A stretch of 51,635 nucleotides of DNA from an uncultured Nostocoides sp. (GTDB lineage: Bacteria > Actinomycetota > Actinomycetes > Actinomycetales > Dermatophilaceae), in the NCBI GenBank assembly GCA_937873315.1, contig CALMQX010000036.1, positions 153,457-205,091 of the forward strand, in the 5' to 3' direction. The position numbers were made by a program, and so were the translations under genes. A model generated the notes under the pieces. The model had not been told where the DNA came from and made no database searches. It saw only the letters and a list, made by a program, of their open reading frames with translations. Positions 41,305 to 50,088 of this stretch are shown one piece after another (within the stretch, counting starts at the first letter, position 1; the number at the start of each line of letters is the position of its first letter).

Positions 41305-42396
41305 GTGAGCAGGACCCATGAACCGCGGAGCATCGCGACGGTCGATGACGTCGCACGCGCAGCGGGGGTGTCCACCGCCACGGCGGCGAGGGCGCTGGGT
41401 GGCTACGGTTCGGTGAAGGAGAGTACCCGCGAGCGCGTGGTGACCGCCGCGGAGAAGCTGGGTTACCGGGCGAACAGCTTGGCGCGCAGCATGATCACCG
41501 GTTCGACGCGCACCCTCGGCGTAATCATGTCGGACATCGAGAACCCCTTCTTCCGTCGCTCCCTGCGCGGCATCGCAGACACGGCCCGAGCCCAGGGTTT
41601 CGAGGTCCTGCTGGCCAACACCGACGAAGAGCTGGGGAAGGAAGAGACCGCGGTCAGGGTGATGACCGAGCGAAGGGTCGACGGACTGGTGGTGTGTCCG
41701 ACCGATGGTGGGGACACCGCTCACCTGGCCGGCGTCATCGTCGCAGGGATCCCAGTGGTGCTGCTCGACCGCAACGTTGCCGGCTTGCACGCCGACACGG
41801 TCGGCATCGACAACCGCAAGGCAGCGCGTGCTGCCACTGAGCATCTCCTGGCCCATGGCCACCGTGATATCGCCATCGTGACCGGTGGGACGCCCGCCAT
41901 GCTGGAGCGCATGCTCCGCGCCGACATGCGTGGCGTGGAACGGTCGTCCGCCACGACGGTCGGGTCCCGTGCAGCTGGGTTCCGAGATGCGATGAGGGCA
42001 GCCGGTGTTGCCATCCGGCCCGAACTCATCTCGTCGGGGGGCTACCTGCGCGAGGACGGTGAGGCGGAGACGACCAGGTTGCTGGCGCTGCACCACCGCC
42101 CCACAGCCATCCTCGCGTTCGACGCCATGCAGGCGTTGGGCGCATTCCACGCCATCCAACGGGCGGGAGTTCGCTGCCCCGAGGACGTGTCCTTGCTCGG
42201 TTTCGATGACGCCGAGTGGGCAGATGTCGTGAGCCCGCCGCTGACGGTGATGTCCCAGCCGACCTACGAGATCGGCGTGGCGGCGTGCCGGCTGCTGTTG
42301 TCCCGCATAGCAGGGACCGCGGGCGCCGTGGCGCACCGTCGGCTACCGACGGAGCTCATCCAGCGTGGCTCGGTTGGGTCGAGGCCCGCTTCCTAA
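41305..42396 (+). CDS. LacI family transcriptional regulator
   Basis: A 363-residue repressor. The helix-turn-helix is IATVDDVARAAGVSTATAARAL, within residues 11-33, followed by the hinge YRANSLARSM and a periplasmic-binding-like effector domain (RTLGVIMSDIENPFF, VSLLGFDDAEWADVVSPPLT). AAGGAG precedes the GTG at 41305, fixing the start. It is divergent from the Amadori operon across a pair of palindromic operators, so it likely releases them on binding the imported compound or its phosphate. Confidence 0.9.
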   Translation: MSRTHEPRSIATVDDVARAAGVSTATAARALGGYGSVKESTRERVVTAAEKLGYRANSLARSMITGSTRTLGVIMSDIENPFFRRSLRGIADTARAQGFEVLLANTDEELGKEETAVRVMTERRVDGLVVCPTDGGDTAHLAGVIVAGIPVVLLDRNVAGLHADTVGIDNRKAARAATEHLLAHGHRDIAIVTGGTPAMLERMLRADMRGVERSSATTVGSRAAGFRDAMRAAGVAIRPELISSGGYLREDGEAETTRLLALHHRPTAILAFDAMQALGAFHAIQRAGVRCPEDVSLLGFDDAEWADVVSPPLTVMSQPTYEIGVAACRLLLSRIAGTAGAVAHRRLPTELIQRGSVGSRPAS

Positions 42397-42533
42397 ACTA
42401 GTCCGCGGCACGACCGGCCAAACCCGCGCGACAGAGGTGACTCGCCAGCACAGCTGCCTGTTGCTCGTCGACAGCGGCATGCAAGGTCACATCATCACGA
42501 CCCGTGTCAGTGCCCGCGGCAGATGAGGACGTA

Positions 42534-43457
42534 TCAGCGGTACTTCTTGATGACCTCTGGGTTCTCCTCGGACCAGCCGTGGTCGGCGATCAGACCCCAG
42601 CAGTCCGGTCGGGAACCGTCGACGTCGGTGACGTCATAGACGTCGGCGAGCTGGCGGGCGGTGACGACCTGCCCGGCGAACCGTGCGCGGTCGTCGTCGG
42701 CGGCCAGTGCAGTCACCCACCGCGCCACGTAGGTCGGGGACTCCGAGATGCCGAAGCTGGGCTCCTTGCGGCAAAACTCACGCCAGGTGTCCTCGGTGAT
42801 GCCAAAGCCCTCCAACATCCGCTCTGAGCGCATCCACCCAGGCGTGACACCGACCGCGGCAACAGTGGTGTCCTTCAGGTCGCGGGCGAAGTTGCGCACC
42901 AGCCGGTCCACGCCCGCCTTGACGAAGTCGTAGTAGAACCCAACCCCAGGACGGTCTCCGGAGTTGGCCTCACTGGTCCCGTCCGTCATCTCCACCAACA
43001 GCCCGCCTCCGGTGCCCAGCATCAGCGGCAGTGCCAGCGACGCGGTGATGATGTGCGTCTCGACTCCCATCCGCAGCATCCGGAGCCCTCCCTGGAGGTC
43101 ATGCTCCCAAAGCGGTGTCTGCCACTGGGCGTACCTGTCCCCGCCGAAGATGTCGTTCACCAGCACGTCCAGCCGGCCCTGTTCCGAGCGGATCCGGTCG
43201 ACCAGGACGGCCACCGCTTCGACGTCCAGGTGGTCCATCCGAAGCGCACACCCCTGACCTCCGGCCTTCCGCATCAGGTCACCGGTCTCCTCGATCGTCT
43301 CGGGCCGGTCCATGTCCGAAGGTCCCGACACCCGACTGGACCGCCCCGTGGCGTAGACGAACGCCCGGGCACGCGCGAGCTCCACCGTCACCGCCCGACC
43401 TGCTCCGCGGGTCGCGCCTGCCACCAAAGCCACCCGGCCAGAAAGATCAACCCCCAC
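42534..43457 (-). CDS. SDR family oxidoreductase
   Basis: A 307-residue short-chain dehydrogenase. VALVAGATRGAGRA near residues 9-22 is the cofactor loop, LVNDIFGG replaces the usual NNAG, and YYDFVKAGVDRL supplies the Y-x-x-x-K pair near residue 182. The longer C-terminus (RQLADVYDVTDVDGSRPDCW) occurs in a subgroup of uncharacterised actinobacterial SDRs. GTG start with AAAGGGG upstream. It stands alone, converging on the LacI gene. Confidence 0.82.
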   Translation of the reverse strand: MGVDLSGRVALVAGATRGAGRAVTVELARARAFVYATGRSSRVSGPSDMDRPETIEETGDLMRKAGGQGCALRMDHLDVEAVAVLVDRIRSEQGRLDVLVNDIFGGDRYAQWQTPLWEHDLQGGLRMLRMGVETHIITASLALPLMLGTGGGLLVEMTDGTSEANSGDRPGVGFYYDFVKAGVDRLVRNFARDLKDTTVAAVGVTPGWMRSERMLEGFGITEDTWREFCRKEPSFGISESPTYVARWVTALAADDDRARFAGQVVTARQLADVYDVTDVDGSRPDCWGLIADHGWSEENPEVIKKYR

Positions 43458-43636
43458 GACAGTCCCCTTTCCCCTCCGCCCCAAGAGCGTGCCACCAGTA
43501 GGTTGCGCTCGCCAGCGTCAGCGGGCCATCGCAATGGCCGCCGATCAGCACACTCCGCGGCAATAGCGGACGTGTTGCAGATGCGTTCCTTCGTCAACAA
43601 GACGAACTTTCCAATCGCAGGGTGCAGGATCTGCTC

Positions 43637-44221
43637 ATGGGTGGGATGCCATGGGCCGTCGCCCTCACCGTGCTGGCGCTAAGCGTCGGTGCAGCGGGCT
43701 GCTCCCACGGCGAGACGGGAGCCGACTTGCTCGGATCTGACCGTCCCACGTTCACCTCTGTGGCCGCGCTGAACCGGGACGCGGACGCCGCGGTCCTCGG
43801 CACGGTCGAGGGCGTGATCGGAACAGAGCTCGATAACGGAGGCAACCCGGAATCGGACACCGCCGGCGGAGGGACACCGGTGACATTGCTCCGCTTCTCA
43901 GTTGAACGCGCCATCCGTGGTCAAGCCCCCCGGATGATCACGATCGCTTGGCCCGGCTCGGCCGCTGGGGTTGAGGATCGGGTCAGTGCGCTGCGCACTG
44001 GGCAGCGTGTGGTGTTGTGGCTCGACCATCTCAACGCTGAGCAGGCCCCTGGGCTTGATCTGGTGGACGACGTCTGGGTCTCGGTGGGGGGAGATGACGC
44101 CGTCATGGACGTTGAAGGCCAAGTCGTGAAGGCAAGAAGCAGCCACCTGGTCTCACTAGACACCGAGCCCGGCGACTCCCCGTTGGAGACCACCTTGGCC
44201 GCGCTCGAGCAGTCGCCCTGA
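43637..44221 (+). CDS. putative lipoprotein of unknown function
   Basis: A 194-residue exported protein. MPWAVALTVLALSVGAAGC gives a signal peptide ending in a lipobox cysteine. The mature part (DRPTFTSVAALNRDADAAVLGTVEG, VTLLRFSVERAIRG, RVVLWLDHLN) looks like a compact beta-rich domain. The start may be GTG 43622, ATG 43637 or ATG 43646; any gives the same mature protein. Function unknown. Confidence 0.65.
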   Translation: MGGMPWAVALTVLALSVGAAGCSHGETGADLLGSDRPTFTSVAALNRDADAAVLGTVEGVIGTELDNGGNPESDTAGGGTPVTLLRFSVERAIRGQAPRMITIAWPGSAAGVEDRVSALRTGQRVVLWLDHLNAEQAPGLDLVDDVWVSVGGDDAVMDVEGQVVKARSSHLVSLDTEPGDSPLETTLAALEQSP

Positions 44222-44383
44222 GCGCAAGACGGGCCCCACGCCAGCCGTCGTCTTCCTTGAACGCGGCAAAGTAGTGCGTTTCCCGACCTGCTCGCATCGA
44301 GTTCGCTGCCGTGCGATGGTGAGGTTGGTGGCCGGCGCGGTTCTTCACCAACACGGTTCAAGACTTTAGGAAGGTGGTCTCGC

Positions 44384-44629
44384 ATGAGGTGTGAGCGATG
44401 CCGAGCCGAGGCGACCTCGACCGGGCCTGGTGGTCAGCGGCTATGCGACAAGCACTACAACCCGACGATGGCGGCTGCCCCAGGGATGGTCGGCACCGGA
44501 ACGGCTGCCGATGCGGTCGGCGGCTTCATCGTGGCCAAGGGCGTGGCCTCTCAGGTTCATGGCGGCCACACACCGTTGGTGCGGCACCCGAGCCTCTGGC
44601 AGCGCATTCGGCAACAGTTCACTCGCTGA
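44384..44629 (+). CDS. small protein with Cys-rich N-terminus
   Basis: An 81-residue protein. MRCERCRAEATSTGPGGQRL is followed by CDKHY, a C-x2-C...C-x2-H arrangement that can bind one zinc, then a Gly/Ala-rich middle and a basic end (LWQRIRQQFTR). AAGGTGG precedes the ATG. Possibly a nucleic-acid- or protein-binding adaptor; not recognised. Confidence 0.6.
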   Translation: MRCERCRAEATSTGPGGQRLCDKHYNPTMAAAPGMVGTGTAADAVGGFIVAKGVASQVHGGHTPLVRHPSLWQRIRQQFTR

Positions 44630-44753
44630 GCGTCGGCTGCCCGTGACGCCGGGTGAAACACCAACAGCGGCCTATGCGAAAGGTCGCGCCGGGGTGGCGG
44701 ACCTCAGCTCGGGCGGAGGTGCCTGACGCGCGCTAGGCCGGATCAGGCCACCG

Positions 44754-45014
44754 TCAGTCTGCTTGGTCCCCGGCGGGACTCTCGGGTACGAAGAATGGCC
44801 AGAACGCCAGCCACCCACCCACGACGATGAGCACCATCCACGCGAGGACCCACCCCCAGCCGCCGTTGGGCAGATAACTGGCAGCCACGAAGGCTGCCAG
44901 CCCGAGCACTGCCCTGACCCAGTAACGGCCGGTCTTCAGGACCCCCCACCTCGAAGGCATCACGACGTGCGCCGCCGGAGCAGGTCCACGCGGGTGGTCC
45001 AGGCCGCCATCCAT
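44754..45014 (-). CDS. small hypothetical membrane protein
   Basis: About 86 residues with two hydrophobic segments (VRAVLGLAAFVAASYL and WVLAWMVLIVVGGWLAFWPFF) and an acidic end. GAGGTG precedes the ATG at 45014; a second ATG at 44960 is possible. It diverges from the large protein at 45123. Function unknown. Confidence 0.55.
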   Translation of the reverse strand: MDGGLDHPRGPAPAAHVVMPSRWGVLKTGRYWVRAVLGLAAFVAASYLPNGGWGWVLAWMVLIVVGGWLAFWPFFVPESPAGDQAD

Positions 45015-45122
45015 ACCTCGCACACCTCGTACCTCCTGTCCTGGGTGCCATGAGGGTAGCGGCGCTACGCACCGGCGCACCCATGTGCGGTTTTGGCAGC
45101 CCACATCGGCTGAGGACTGCAA

Positions 45123-47009
45123 GTGGCGTCCGTGGCGGGGCGGCAGCGCGATACTGACAGCGTGAACGGCGGTGCGGAGGACTTCGAGGACTTCGTGTCC
45201 GCGCTGTGGGAGGAGTTGTGCGCGGTGGCTGCCCTCACCATCGGCGACCCGGACGCTGGGGCGGCCTGCACCGCTAGCGCCCTGGCTGCTCTGACCAGTC
45301 GGTGGGCCGAGCTCACCAGCACCGGCAGCCCGACCGCGACGGCCCGCACTTTCGTCATGACCAAGGCCCTGACCGCGGCCTCCAGGGCTCTATCACCTCG
45401 CAGCATGCCGCCCCCCTCCGTTGACGACGAACGCGAGCTCGACGCCGACCTGGGCGCTGCCACCCGGAAAGCCCTGGCGGTCGTCCTGGCCGGGGCGCCT
45501 GCCACCGCCCGGGCTGCCTTGGCCGTAGCCCGATGGTGGGACGAGACCCCCGCCCTGGTTGCCGCCTGCGCCCATACCGACACCGTCAGGGTCGAGGCCG
45601 ACCTGGCCGACCTCGAACGTGCCCTGGCCGACGCGCACGCCACCGTTGTGGGTCGCTACGCCCTTCAGAACCCGTGTCCACTGCCGGACGCCCTCGCGGA
45701 CGTGCTCGAGCGCATCGCCGGAACCGCCAGCGTCACCGACCCCGTCGCCCGGGTGGCAGCCGCCCGCAGCGCCGCCCGGCGCCGGCGGACCCGCCGGGGC
45801 GCCCTCGCCGCCGCCGGCTTGCTCACTGCCGCCGCCGCCACGGCGCTGGCCTGGCCAGTTCCCCCCAGTGGCGGTGCGGCGACCCTTCCCTCCGACGCGA
45901 AACAGTGGGCCGACGTGAGTAGCTGGCCAGCTCGGGGCCCCATGGCCGCTGACTCCGCGGTCAACAAGATCGCCGCCACGCAGGGCACGGACCCCGGCGC
46001 TCGGCTGCTCTTCGCCGGCACTTTGGGCGACACGATCGCCATGGTCATGACGACCACCGAGGACAGCGCCGCCCAGCCCGCCTTCGGTGCCGACGACGGC
46101 CAGCTGCGCCTGCGCCTGTGGACGGCACCGGCCAGCGGCGGCCCCTCGGCGCTGGCCGCCACCCAGATCCTCGGCGAGGACACCGCACGAGCCTCCGACG
46201 TCGTAGCCCTGAGCATCGACCAACGGGCCGTCGGCGCAGCCCCAGCGATCCTGGTGATGACCCGCCCCACCATCGCCAGCGCCACGATCGTCGTCGGTGC
46301 CCTTCCCCAACCCGACGGAAGCACCCTCCCCATCGTCCGTGAGCTCCCCCTGACCAACGGAGCCGGCACCTACATCGCCAAGAACGGCGCCTTCACTCCC
46401 CAACTGGCCGTCAGCTCCTTCGTGGGCCCACCCGCCGGCGTCGGCCCCGACCGATCCCAGCTCCCCGGACACGGGCCCGCGACGGAGCTGGCCGCCGCGC
46501 AGCGCACCCTGCTCGCCGCCGTCACCGGCCACCCTGTCGACACCCTAAGGACCCCGACCGCACGGGAGTCCGTCGTCGAGATGACCGGCATCGACCTCGG
46601 CGGGACCGGTGACGTTCCGGCACCGGTGCAGGTCACCGTCGTCACCACCATCACACCTGACGGCGCCTGGGTGCGCACCACCCGCCTGTCCAGCACCGCC
46701 CAGGACTTTGCCCTGGCATACCTGGAACGCCTGGCCGCAGTCCCGGCCAGCGACCACACCCACGCCCTGCTGCCATCCCCGGCCGTCGGCACCACCACGT
46801 TCGTCGCGCTCGGCCCCGACGCCGCCACTGCAGTCCTGGTCACCACCGACGGGCAGGTACGCGACGCCGCCCCCATCACCAACGGCATCGCCGTGCTGAC
46901 CAGCACCAAGGACTCGCCGACCACCACCTTCCGGCTGCGCCTGCTTGCACCGGACGGACACACCGTGTACGACGCGACCCCGCCCACCCCCGACGAACTG
47001 CTCAACTGA
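45123..47009 (+). CDS. membrane-anchored protein with sigma-factor-like N-terminus
   Basis: A 628-residue protein from GTG 45123 (GTG 45162 also possible). The first 200 residues are helical and follow the length and spacing of an ECF sigma factor (EDFEDFVSALWEELCAVAAL, then RAALAVARWWDETPALVAAC) but without clear promoter-reading residues. A basic stretch (SAARRRRTRRG) and one membrane helix (ALAAAGLLTAAAATALAW) follow near 222-240, then a 380-residue extracytoplasmic domain rich in Thr, Ala and Pro. It may sense outside signals; this is inference. Confidence 0.65.
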   Translation: MASVAGRQRDTDSVNGGAEDFEDFVSALWEELCAVAALTIGDPDAGAACTASALAALTSRWAELTSTGSPTATARTFVMTKALTAASRALSPRSMPPPSVDDERELDADLGAATRKALAVVLAGAPATARAALAVARWWDETPALVAACAHTDTVRVEADLADLERALADAHATVVGRYALQNPCPLPDALADVLERIAGTASVTDPVARVAAARSAARRRRTRRGALAAAGLLTAAAATALAWPVPPSGGAATLPSDAKQWADVSSWPARGPMAADSAVNKIAATQGTDPGARLLFAGTLGDTIAMVMTTTEDSAAQPAFGADDGQLRLRLWTAPASGGPSALAATQILGEDTARASDVVALSIDQRAVGAAPAILVMTRPTIASATIVVGALPQPDGSTLPIVRELPLTNGAGTYIAKNGAFTPQLAVSSFVGPPAGVGPDRSQLPGHGPATELAAAQRTLLAAVTGHPVDTLRTPTARESVVEMTGIDLGGTGDVPAPVQVTVVTTITPDGAWVRTTRLSSTAQDFALAYLERLAAVPASDHTHALLPSPAVGTTTFVALGPDAATAVLVTTDGQVRDAAPITNGIAVLTSTKDSPTTTFRLRLLAPDGHTVYDATPPTPDELLN

Positions 47010-47804
47010 ACATCCCGCCGCCAGATCGCCAGAGCGGGCATCTGGGACCTCTGCGCAAGACCGCGCCTGACCGCAGTCACCAACCGACATCACCGGCGCC
47101 GCGCTCACTTGACGTTCCATCACGCCTCGACTGCAAGCGGGTGGCAGCGCCGGACTGCTGAAGAGCTGTCAAGCGCGGAGGTTCGCGCCCTCGGCACGCC
47201 AAGACCTGAGCCTGCCCGTCCGGGCGGCGCGGTTTGGTCGTACAAGGCCGCCCCGCGAAACGTCCGACATTCGGCATGTGAGTGAAGATCAGCGTGCCCA
47301 TCCGGGGTGCGTTCCAGGCGGCCACTTCCTTGCCCGCGCCGCTCGGGCAAGGGTCCGCAGAGCCGATGCCCTGCTCGAGCGGTTCAGCCACGTGGCCCCC
47401 GGGCCTACTTCCGGTGACCACCTGTCGGCTGGCCGGCGAGCGAGCTCGGGATCCAGGCGGCGCTCTGGTCTGCAAATCCCGCTGGGTCCGGCTCGAGGGA
47501 CTACCAAACACCGTGATGCGACACGCACGAAGTGCATAACGTCGGCTAATTCATGGAATCAACGGCACTTCTTACAGTTTCCAGTGCACTTCCCGGCTCG
47601 CGGGGTCCATGGCGGCTCAAAGTTGTTCGTCGGCATCTCCGGGCCATCGCGACACACTTCCCGGCTCGTGTCGAGATGCAGCCAAGACCGCACGATGTCG
47701 TGCGGCGAACATTGCAGAGATCGTCCCGCTCGGTGGAGTCGTGCAAGATCGCCCTCGCGCGCCAAGGCTAGCCACGTCCTCAATGCGGCATATCAGGGCG
47801 GTGC
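47010..47804. other. 795-bp gene-free region with recurrent motif copies
   Basis: No frame here looks coding on either strand, although several run open. It contains recurrent noncoding blocks at 47513-47595 and 47669-47717, and a 14-base direct repeat CACTTCCCGGCTCG at 47587-47600 and 47655-47668. It lies between the sigma-like gene and vapC. Confidence 0.6.
47513..47717 (+). repeat. recurrent noncoding motif, copy B
   Basis: Blocks include GTGCATAACGTCGG at 47532-47545, GTGCACTTCCCGG, and TGTCGAGATGCAGCCAAGAC at 47669-47688. The first aligns with copy A near the CRISPR array; the last aligns with TGTCGAGATGCATCCAAAAC at the window end. The order CATAACG block then TGTCGAGATGCA block is the same as in copy C, so the two are direct copies lying on either side of vapBC. 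Confidence 0.55.
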
Positions 47805-48215
47805 TCAACGCCCGCGGCGGGGCGTTCTGAGCAGTTCGATGGTGCAGGTGGGGCCGGCCGCATGGGCAAGGCGCCGGTCGCCAGTGAGCAACGTCGCATC
47901 CAGCGCCTCAGCCAGGGCGACGTAGGCGGCGTCGTAGGTGGTCACGTTGTCCCGCAGCTCCCAACAGCGTGGTAGCAGCGCCAGATGCGAGGCGCGGTGC
48001 ATGGGCAGCGCCCCGAGGTCTGTCATGGCCAGATCCGCCCGGCGGTTGTCGAGCATCCCGGCACGGTTCTGTCGACGCAGTACAGAGGCGACCTCAAGGT
48101 CGACCAGTTCCGGGGCGGCCAACGTCTCACCCCGCAGCCGGGTGCGAGCGGCATCCCCGTCCGGGCCGTCATCGGCCAACGCGACCGCAAGGACGCTGGC
48201 GTCAACGACGAGCAC
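47805..48215 (-). CDS. vapC: VapC-type PIN-domain toxin
   Basis: A 136-residue PIN ribonuclease. The active-site acidic residues are in MLVVDASVLAVAL (first Asp), LVDLEVASVL (Glu), NVTTYDAAYVALAE (Asp) and LLTGDRRLAHA (Asp). It cleaves RNA when its antitoxin is degraded. The GTG start lies inside the end of vapB, a 14-base overlap typical of these pairs. Complete and probably active. Confidence 0.9.
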   Translation of the reverse strand: MLVVDASVLAVALADDGPDGDAARTRLRGETLAAPELVDLEVASVLRRQNRAGMLDNRRADLAMTDLGALPMHRASHLALLPRCWELRDNVTTYDAAYVALAEALDATLLTGDRRLAHAAGPTCTIELLRTPRRGR

Positions 48216-48432
48216 GATCCCCCTGCACAGCCTTGACCGCGTCTGCGAGCGGGACAGATCCGCCGGAGCGCCCGCCGGCCCGGTCGAGGACCTCCTCCAA
48301 AGTCGGCTGGCTGGCCTCAGCGATCAGCCGGGAACGCAGGTACTCCTGCAACGACTGGTGCGCGGCTGCGGCCCGTTGGCGCAACACCGCATGGGTGCTC
48401 TCGGGCACATCCTTGATCTGAACACTCGGCAT
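48202..48432 (-). CDS. vapB: VapB/FitA-type antitoxin
   Basis: A 76-residue ribbon-helix-helix antitoxin. MPSVQIKDVPESTHAVLRQR is the DNA-binding strand and first helix, as in FitA, and the acidic C-terminal part (TLEEVLDRAGG) would wrap the toxin. It represses its own promoter together with VapC. It comes first in the operon and overlaps vapC. Confidence 0.9.
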   Translation of the reverse strand: MPSVQIKDVPESTHAVLRQRAAAAHQSLQEYLRSRLIAEASQPTLEEVLDRAGGRSGGSVPLADAVKAVQGDRARR

Positions 48433-48547
48433 GGCGCCATTATGGCGCTACAAGCGCCGATTCACAACCGCCCGACCATCGGCATGAGGGCGAGACTCCG
48501 GGTGCGCGCCTTCCCCAAACGCCTGCCCTTGCGGGCGAGGCGACCGC

Positions 48548-48555
48548 CCATAACG
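48548..48555. repeat. target-site duplication, left (CCATAACG)
   Basis: Eight bases identical to 51532-51539, in direct orientation, each abutting an outer end of the ISL3 unit. Joining the outer flanks at this octamer restores a CCATAACGTCGG site. Confidence 0.8.
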
Positions 48556-48643
48556 GGCTCATCCCAATCGAGGGTGTAGTCGCGGTCTGGAAGTCGCCGG
48601 CTTTGAGTAGTGGCCTAGCGATAGTTGATGAGGTTTCGGAACC
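48556..48643 (-). pseudogene. remnant of an ISL3 transposase 3' end
   Basis: On the minus strand it encodes GFRNLINYR, then, after small deletions, RPRLHPRLG and a stop. This is the exact C-terminus of the intact transposase at 50206-51528 (GFRNLTNYIARSLLE, RPRLHPRLG). DNA similarity is roughly three quarters by eye over about 88 bases. Only the last part of the gene and the right terminal repeat remain. Confidence 0.8.
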
Positions 48644-48781
48644 CACGCGCGGAAGTCACAGAGGTGTTCGAGTCATCCGTTGATCGCCTTGGCCGGGGCG
48701 TCGTAGGTGCCGGGCGGTCACGCTCTTAGCATGCTGACGCTCAGCTCGGGAGGCCCAGCTCACCATGAGTTTGTTACTTAC

Positions 48782-48793
48782 CCTACCGGTAGG
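48782..48793. promoter_or_regulatory. probable TetR operator (CCTACCGGTAGG)
   Basis: A perfect 12-base palindrome 13 bases before the tetR ATG, in the place where an autorepressor of the efflux operon would bind. A second, partial GGTAG follows. Confidence 0.65.
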
Positions 48794-48806
48794 TAGAGTT
48801 GTCGAT

Positions 48807-49367
48807 ATGAGTACTAGTGCACCTGCCCACCGACCGTCGGCGCGAGGCGGCGTTCTCGCCAGCACTCTTGCGTGGGCCCGCACTGGCGCCTCTGTCTCCC
48901 TGGTGTCCGCAGCTCGCGCTGCAGGAATCACTAAGGCTGGCCTGATGTACCACTTCCCAACCAAGGAAGCACTGATGACCGCCGTCATCGATTACCTCCT
49001 CGACGGCTACGAGCGGGATCTGGCCGCCCGCCTGGCTACCACCAACCCAAACGTACCCACGATCAGCGAACGCCTCGCCGCCTACGTTGACTGGGCTTGC
49101 GACGGGCCGTTCGACTACGGCGACCTGGTCATGTTCACCGACCCCCGCCTGCGCGAGCCGCTCACCGAGCGATGGAACAGCCGCATGGGGGCCTGGGTCG
49201 ACGTCCCCGAGACCCTTCCGGCCGACCAGCGGGCCCGCCTCCACGGCGTCCGACTCTTGGCCGACGGCATCTGGCTCAACACCGCCGGCAACGGCATCGC
49301 CCTATCCGACGAGGACACCGACGCCATTCGAGCACTCGCACACCACCTCATCCAGGAGAACTCATGA
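48807..49367 (+). CDS. TetR family regulator of SMR efflux
   Basis: A 186-residue TetR-type repressor. The helix-turn-helix recognition part is VSLVSAARAAGITKAGLMYHFPTKEALM near residues 30-57. The N-terminal helix is shorter than average. The remaining helices form the ligand pocket (LDGYERDLAARLA, YVDWACDGPFDYGDLVMF). The start is ATG 48807 next to a palindromic operator; the open frame to 48765 would include that operator. The stop overlaps the first SMR gene by 4 bases, so it probably represses the whole drug-efflux operon. Confidence 0.88.
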   Translation: MSTSAPAHRPSARGGVLASTLAWARTGASVSLVSAARAAGITKAGLMYHFPTKEALMTAVIDYLLDGYERDLAARLATTNPNVPTISERLAAYVDWACDGPFDYGDLVMFTDPRLREPLTERWNSRMGAWVDVPETLPADQRARLHGVRLLADGIWLNTAGNGIALSDEDTDAIRALAHHLIQENS

Positions 49368-49711
49368 CCAAGTGGCTACTGCTCGCGGGGTCCATCCTCA
49401 GCGAGGTCACCGGTTCGCTGTCGCTGAAGGGAGCACTCGATCGACCCGGACTGTACGTGCTCGTCGCGGCTGGCTACATCGCCTCGTTCATTCTCCTCGC
49501 CCTCGTTCTGCGTCAGGGCATGGCGCTGGGCGTCGCCTACGGCATTTGGGGCGCCCTCGGTGTCGCCACCACCGCCGTGATGTCGTCGCTGATCTTCGAT
49601 GAAACCCTCACCGCACTCATGGGCGTCGGCATCGTCCTCATCATTGCCGGCGTCCTCACCGTCGAACTCGGCTCCCAGCACGCGGTCAAGAACCTCGAAG
49701 AAGCCACCTGA
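49364..49711 (+). CDS. SMR family multidrug efflux subunit
   Basis: A 115-residue small multidrug resistance protein with four helices. The essential glutamate is in LAGSILSEVTGSLSLKGAL near residue 14, and the dimer segment is ALGVAYGIWGALGVATTAV near 52-70. It exports lipophilic cations such as quaternary ammonium compounds in exchange for protons. It overlaps tetR by 4 bases and the second SMR gene by one base. The pair suggests an obligate two-protein pump as in EbrAB, with opposite membrane orientations. Confidence 0.9.
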   Translation: MTKWLLLAGSILSEVTGSLSLKGALDRPGLYVLVAAGYIASFILLALVLRQGMALGVAYGIWGALGVATTAVMSSLIFDETLTALMGVGIVLIIAGVLTVELGSQHAVKNLEEAT

Positions 49712-50031
49712 TGGCTTACCTGTTCCTCCTCGGAGCCATCATTGCCGAGGTCAGCGCTACCCTCTCGCTGCGCATGGCAGCTACTGGCGTCCGCGCCTAC
49801 TACGCCGCCGTCGCCGGCGGCTACCTCCTGGCCTTCGCGTTTCTCACCCTCGCCCTTAATGAGGGCCTGGGCCTCGGTGTCGCTTACGGCATCTGGGCAG
49901 CGTCCGGAGTTGCCCTAACGGCCGTCGCGTCCAAAGCCCTCTTCAAGGAGCCGCTCACCGCGCTCATGATGGGCGGCATCGCACTCATCATCGCCGGCGT
50001 TCTTCTCGTCGAGCTCGGCGCCCTGCACTGA
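49711..50031 (+). CDS. SMR family multidrug efflux subunit, second of pair
   Basis: A 106-residue four-helix SMR protein with the key glutamate in LLGAIIAEVSATLSLRMA near residue 13 and GVAYGIWAASGVALTAVAS in helix 3. Its ATG uses the A of the previous TGA, so it is coupled to its partner. It carries the usual GIALIIAGVLLVELG end. Both members are intact. Confidence 0.9.
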   Translation: MAYLFLLGAIIAEVSATLSLRMAATGVRAYYAAVAGGYLLAFAFLTLALNEGLGLGVAYGIWAASGVALTAVASKALFKEPLTALMMGGIALIIAGVLLVELGALH

Positions 50032-50088
50032 CTGAGATCCCCATCCCCACGACGTCGTCGCTCACAACGGAGCAAGGCCTTGGCAACG

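Noticed and set aside
47513-47717. Integron attC site
   Set aside because: The expected GTTRRRY/RYYYAAC cores and the long imperfect stem are not seen; only a general likeness to repeated recombination sites remains.
47278-47925. 215-residue plus-strand open frame before and across vapC
   Set aside because: It is Arg/Ser-rich, runs through the recurrent noncoding motif and is antisense to vapC at its end.
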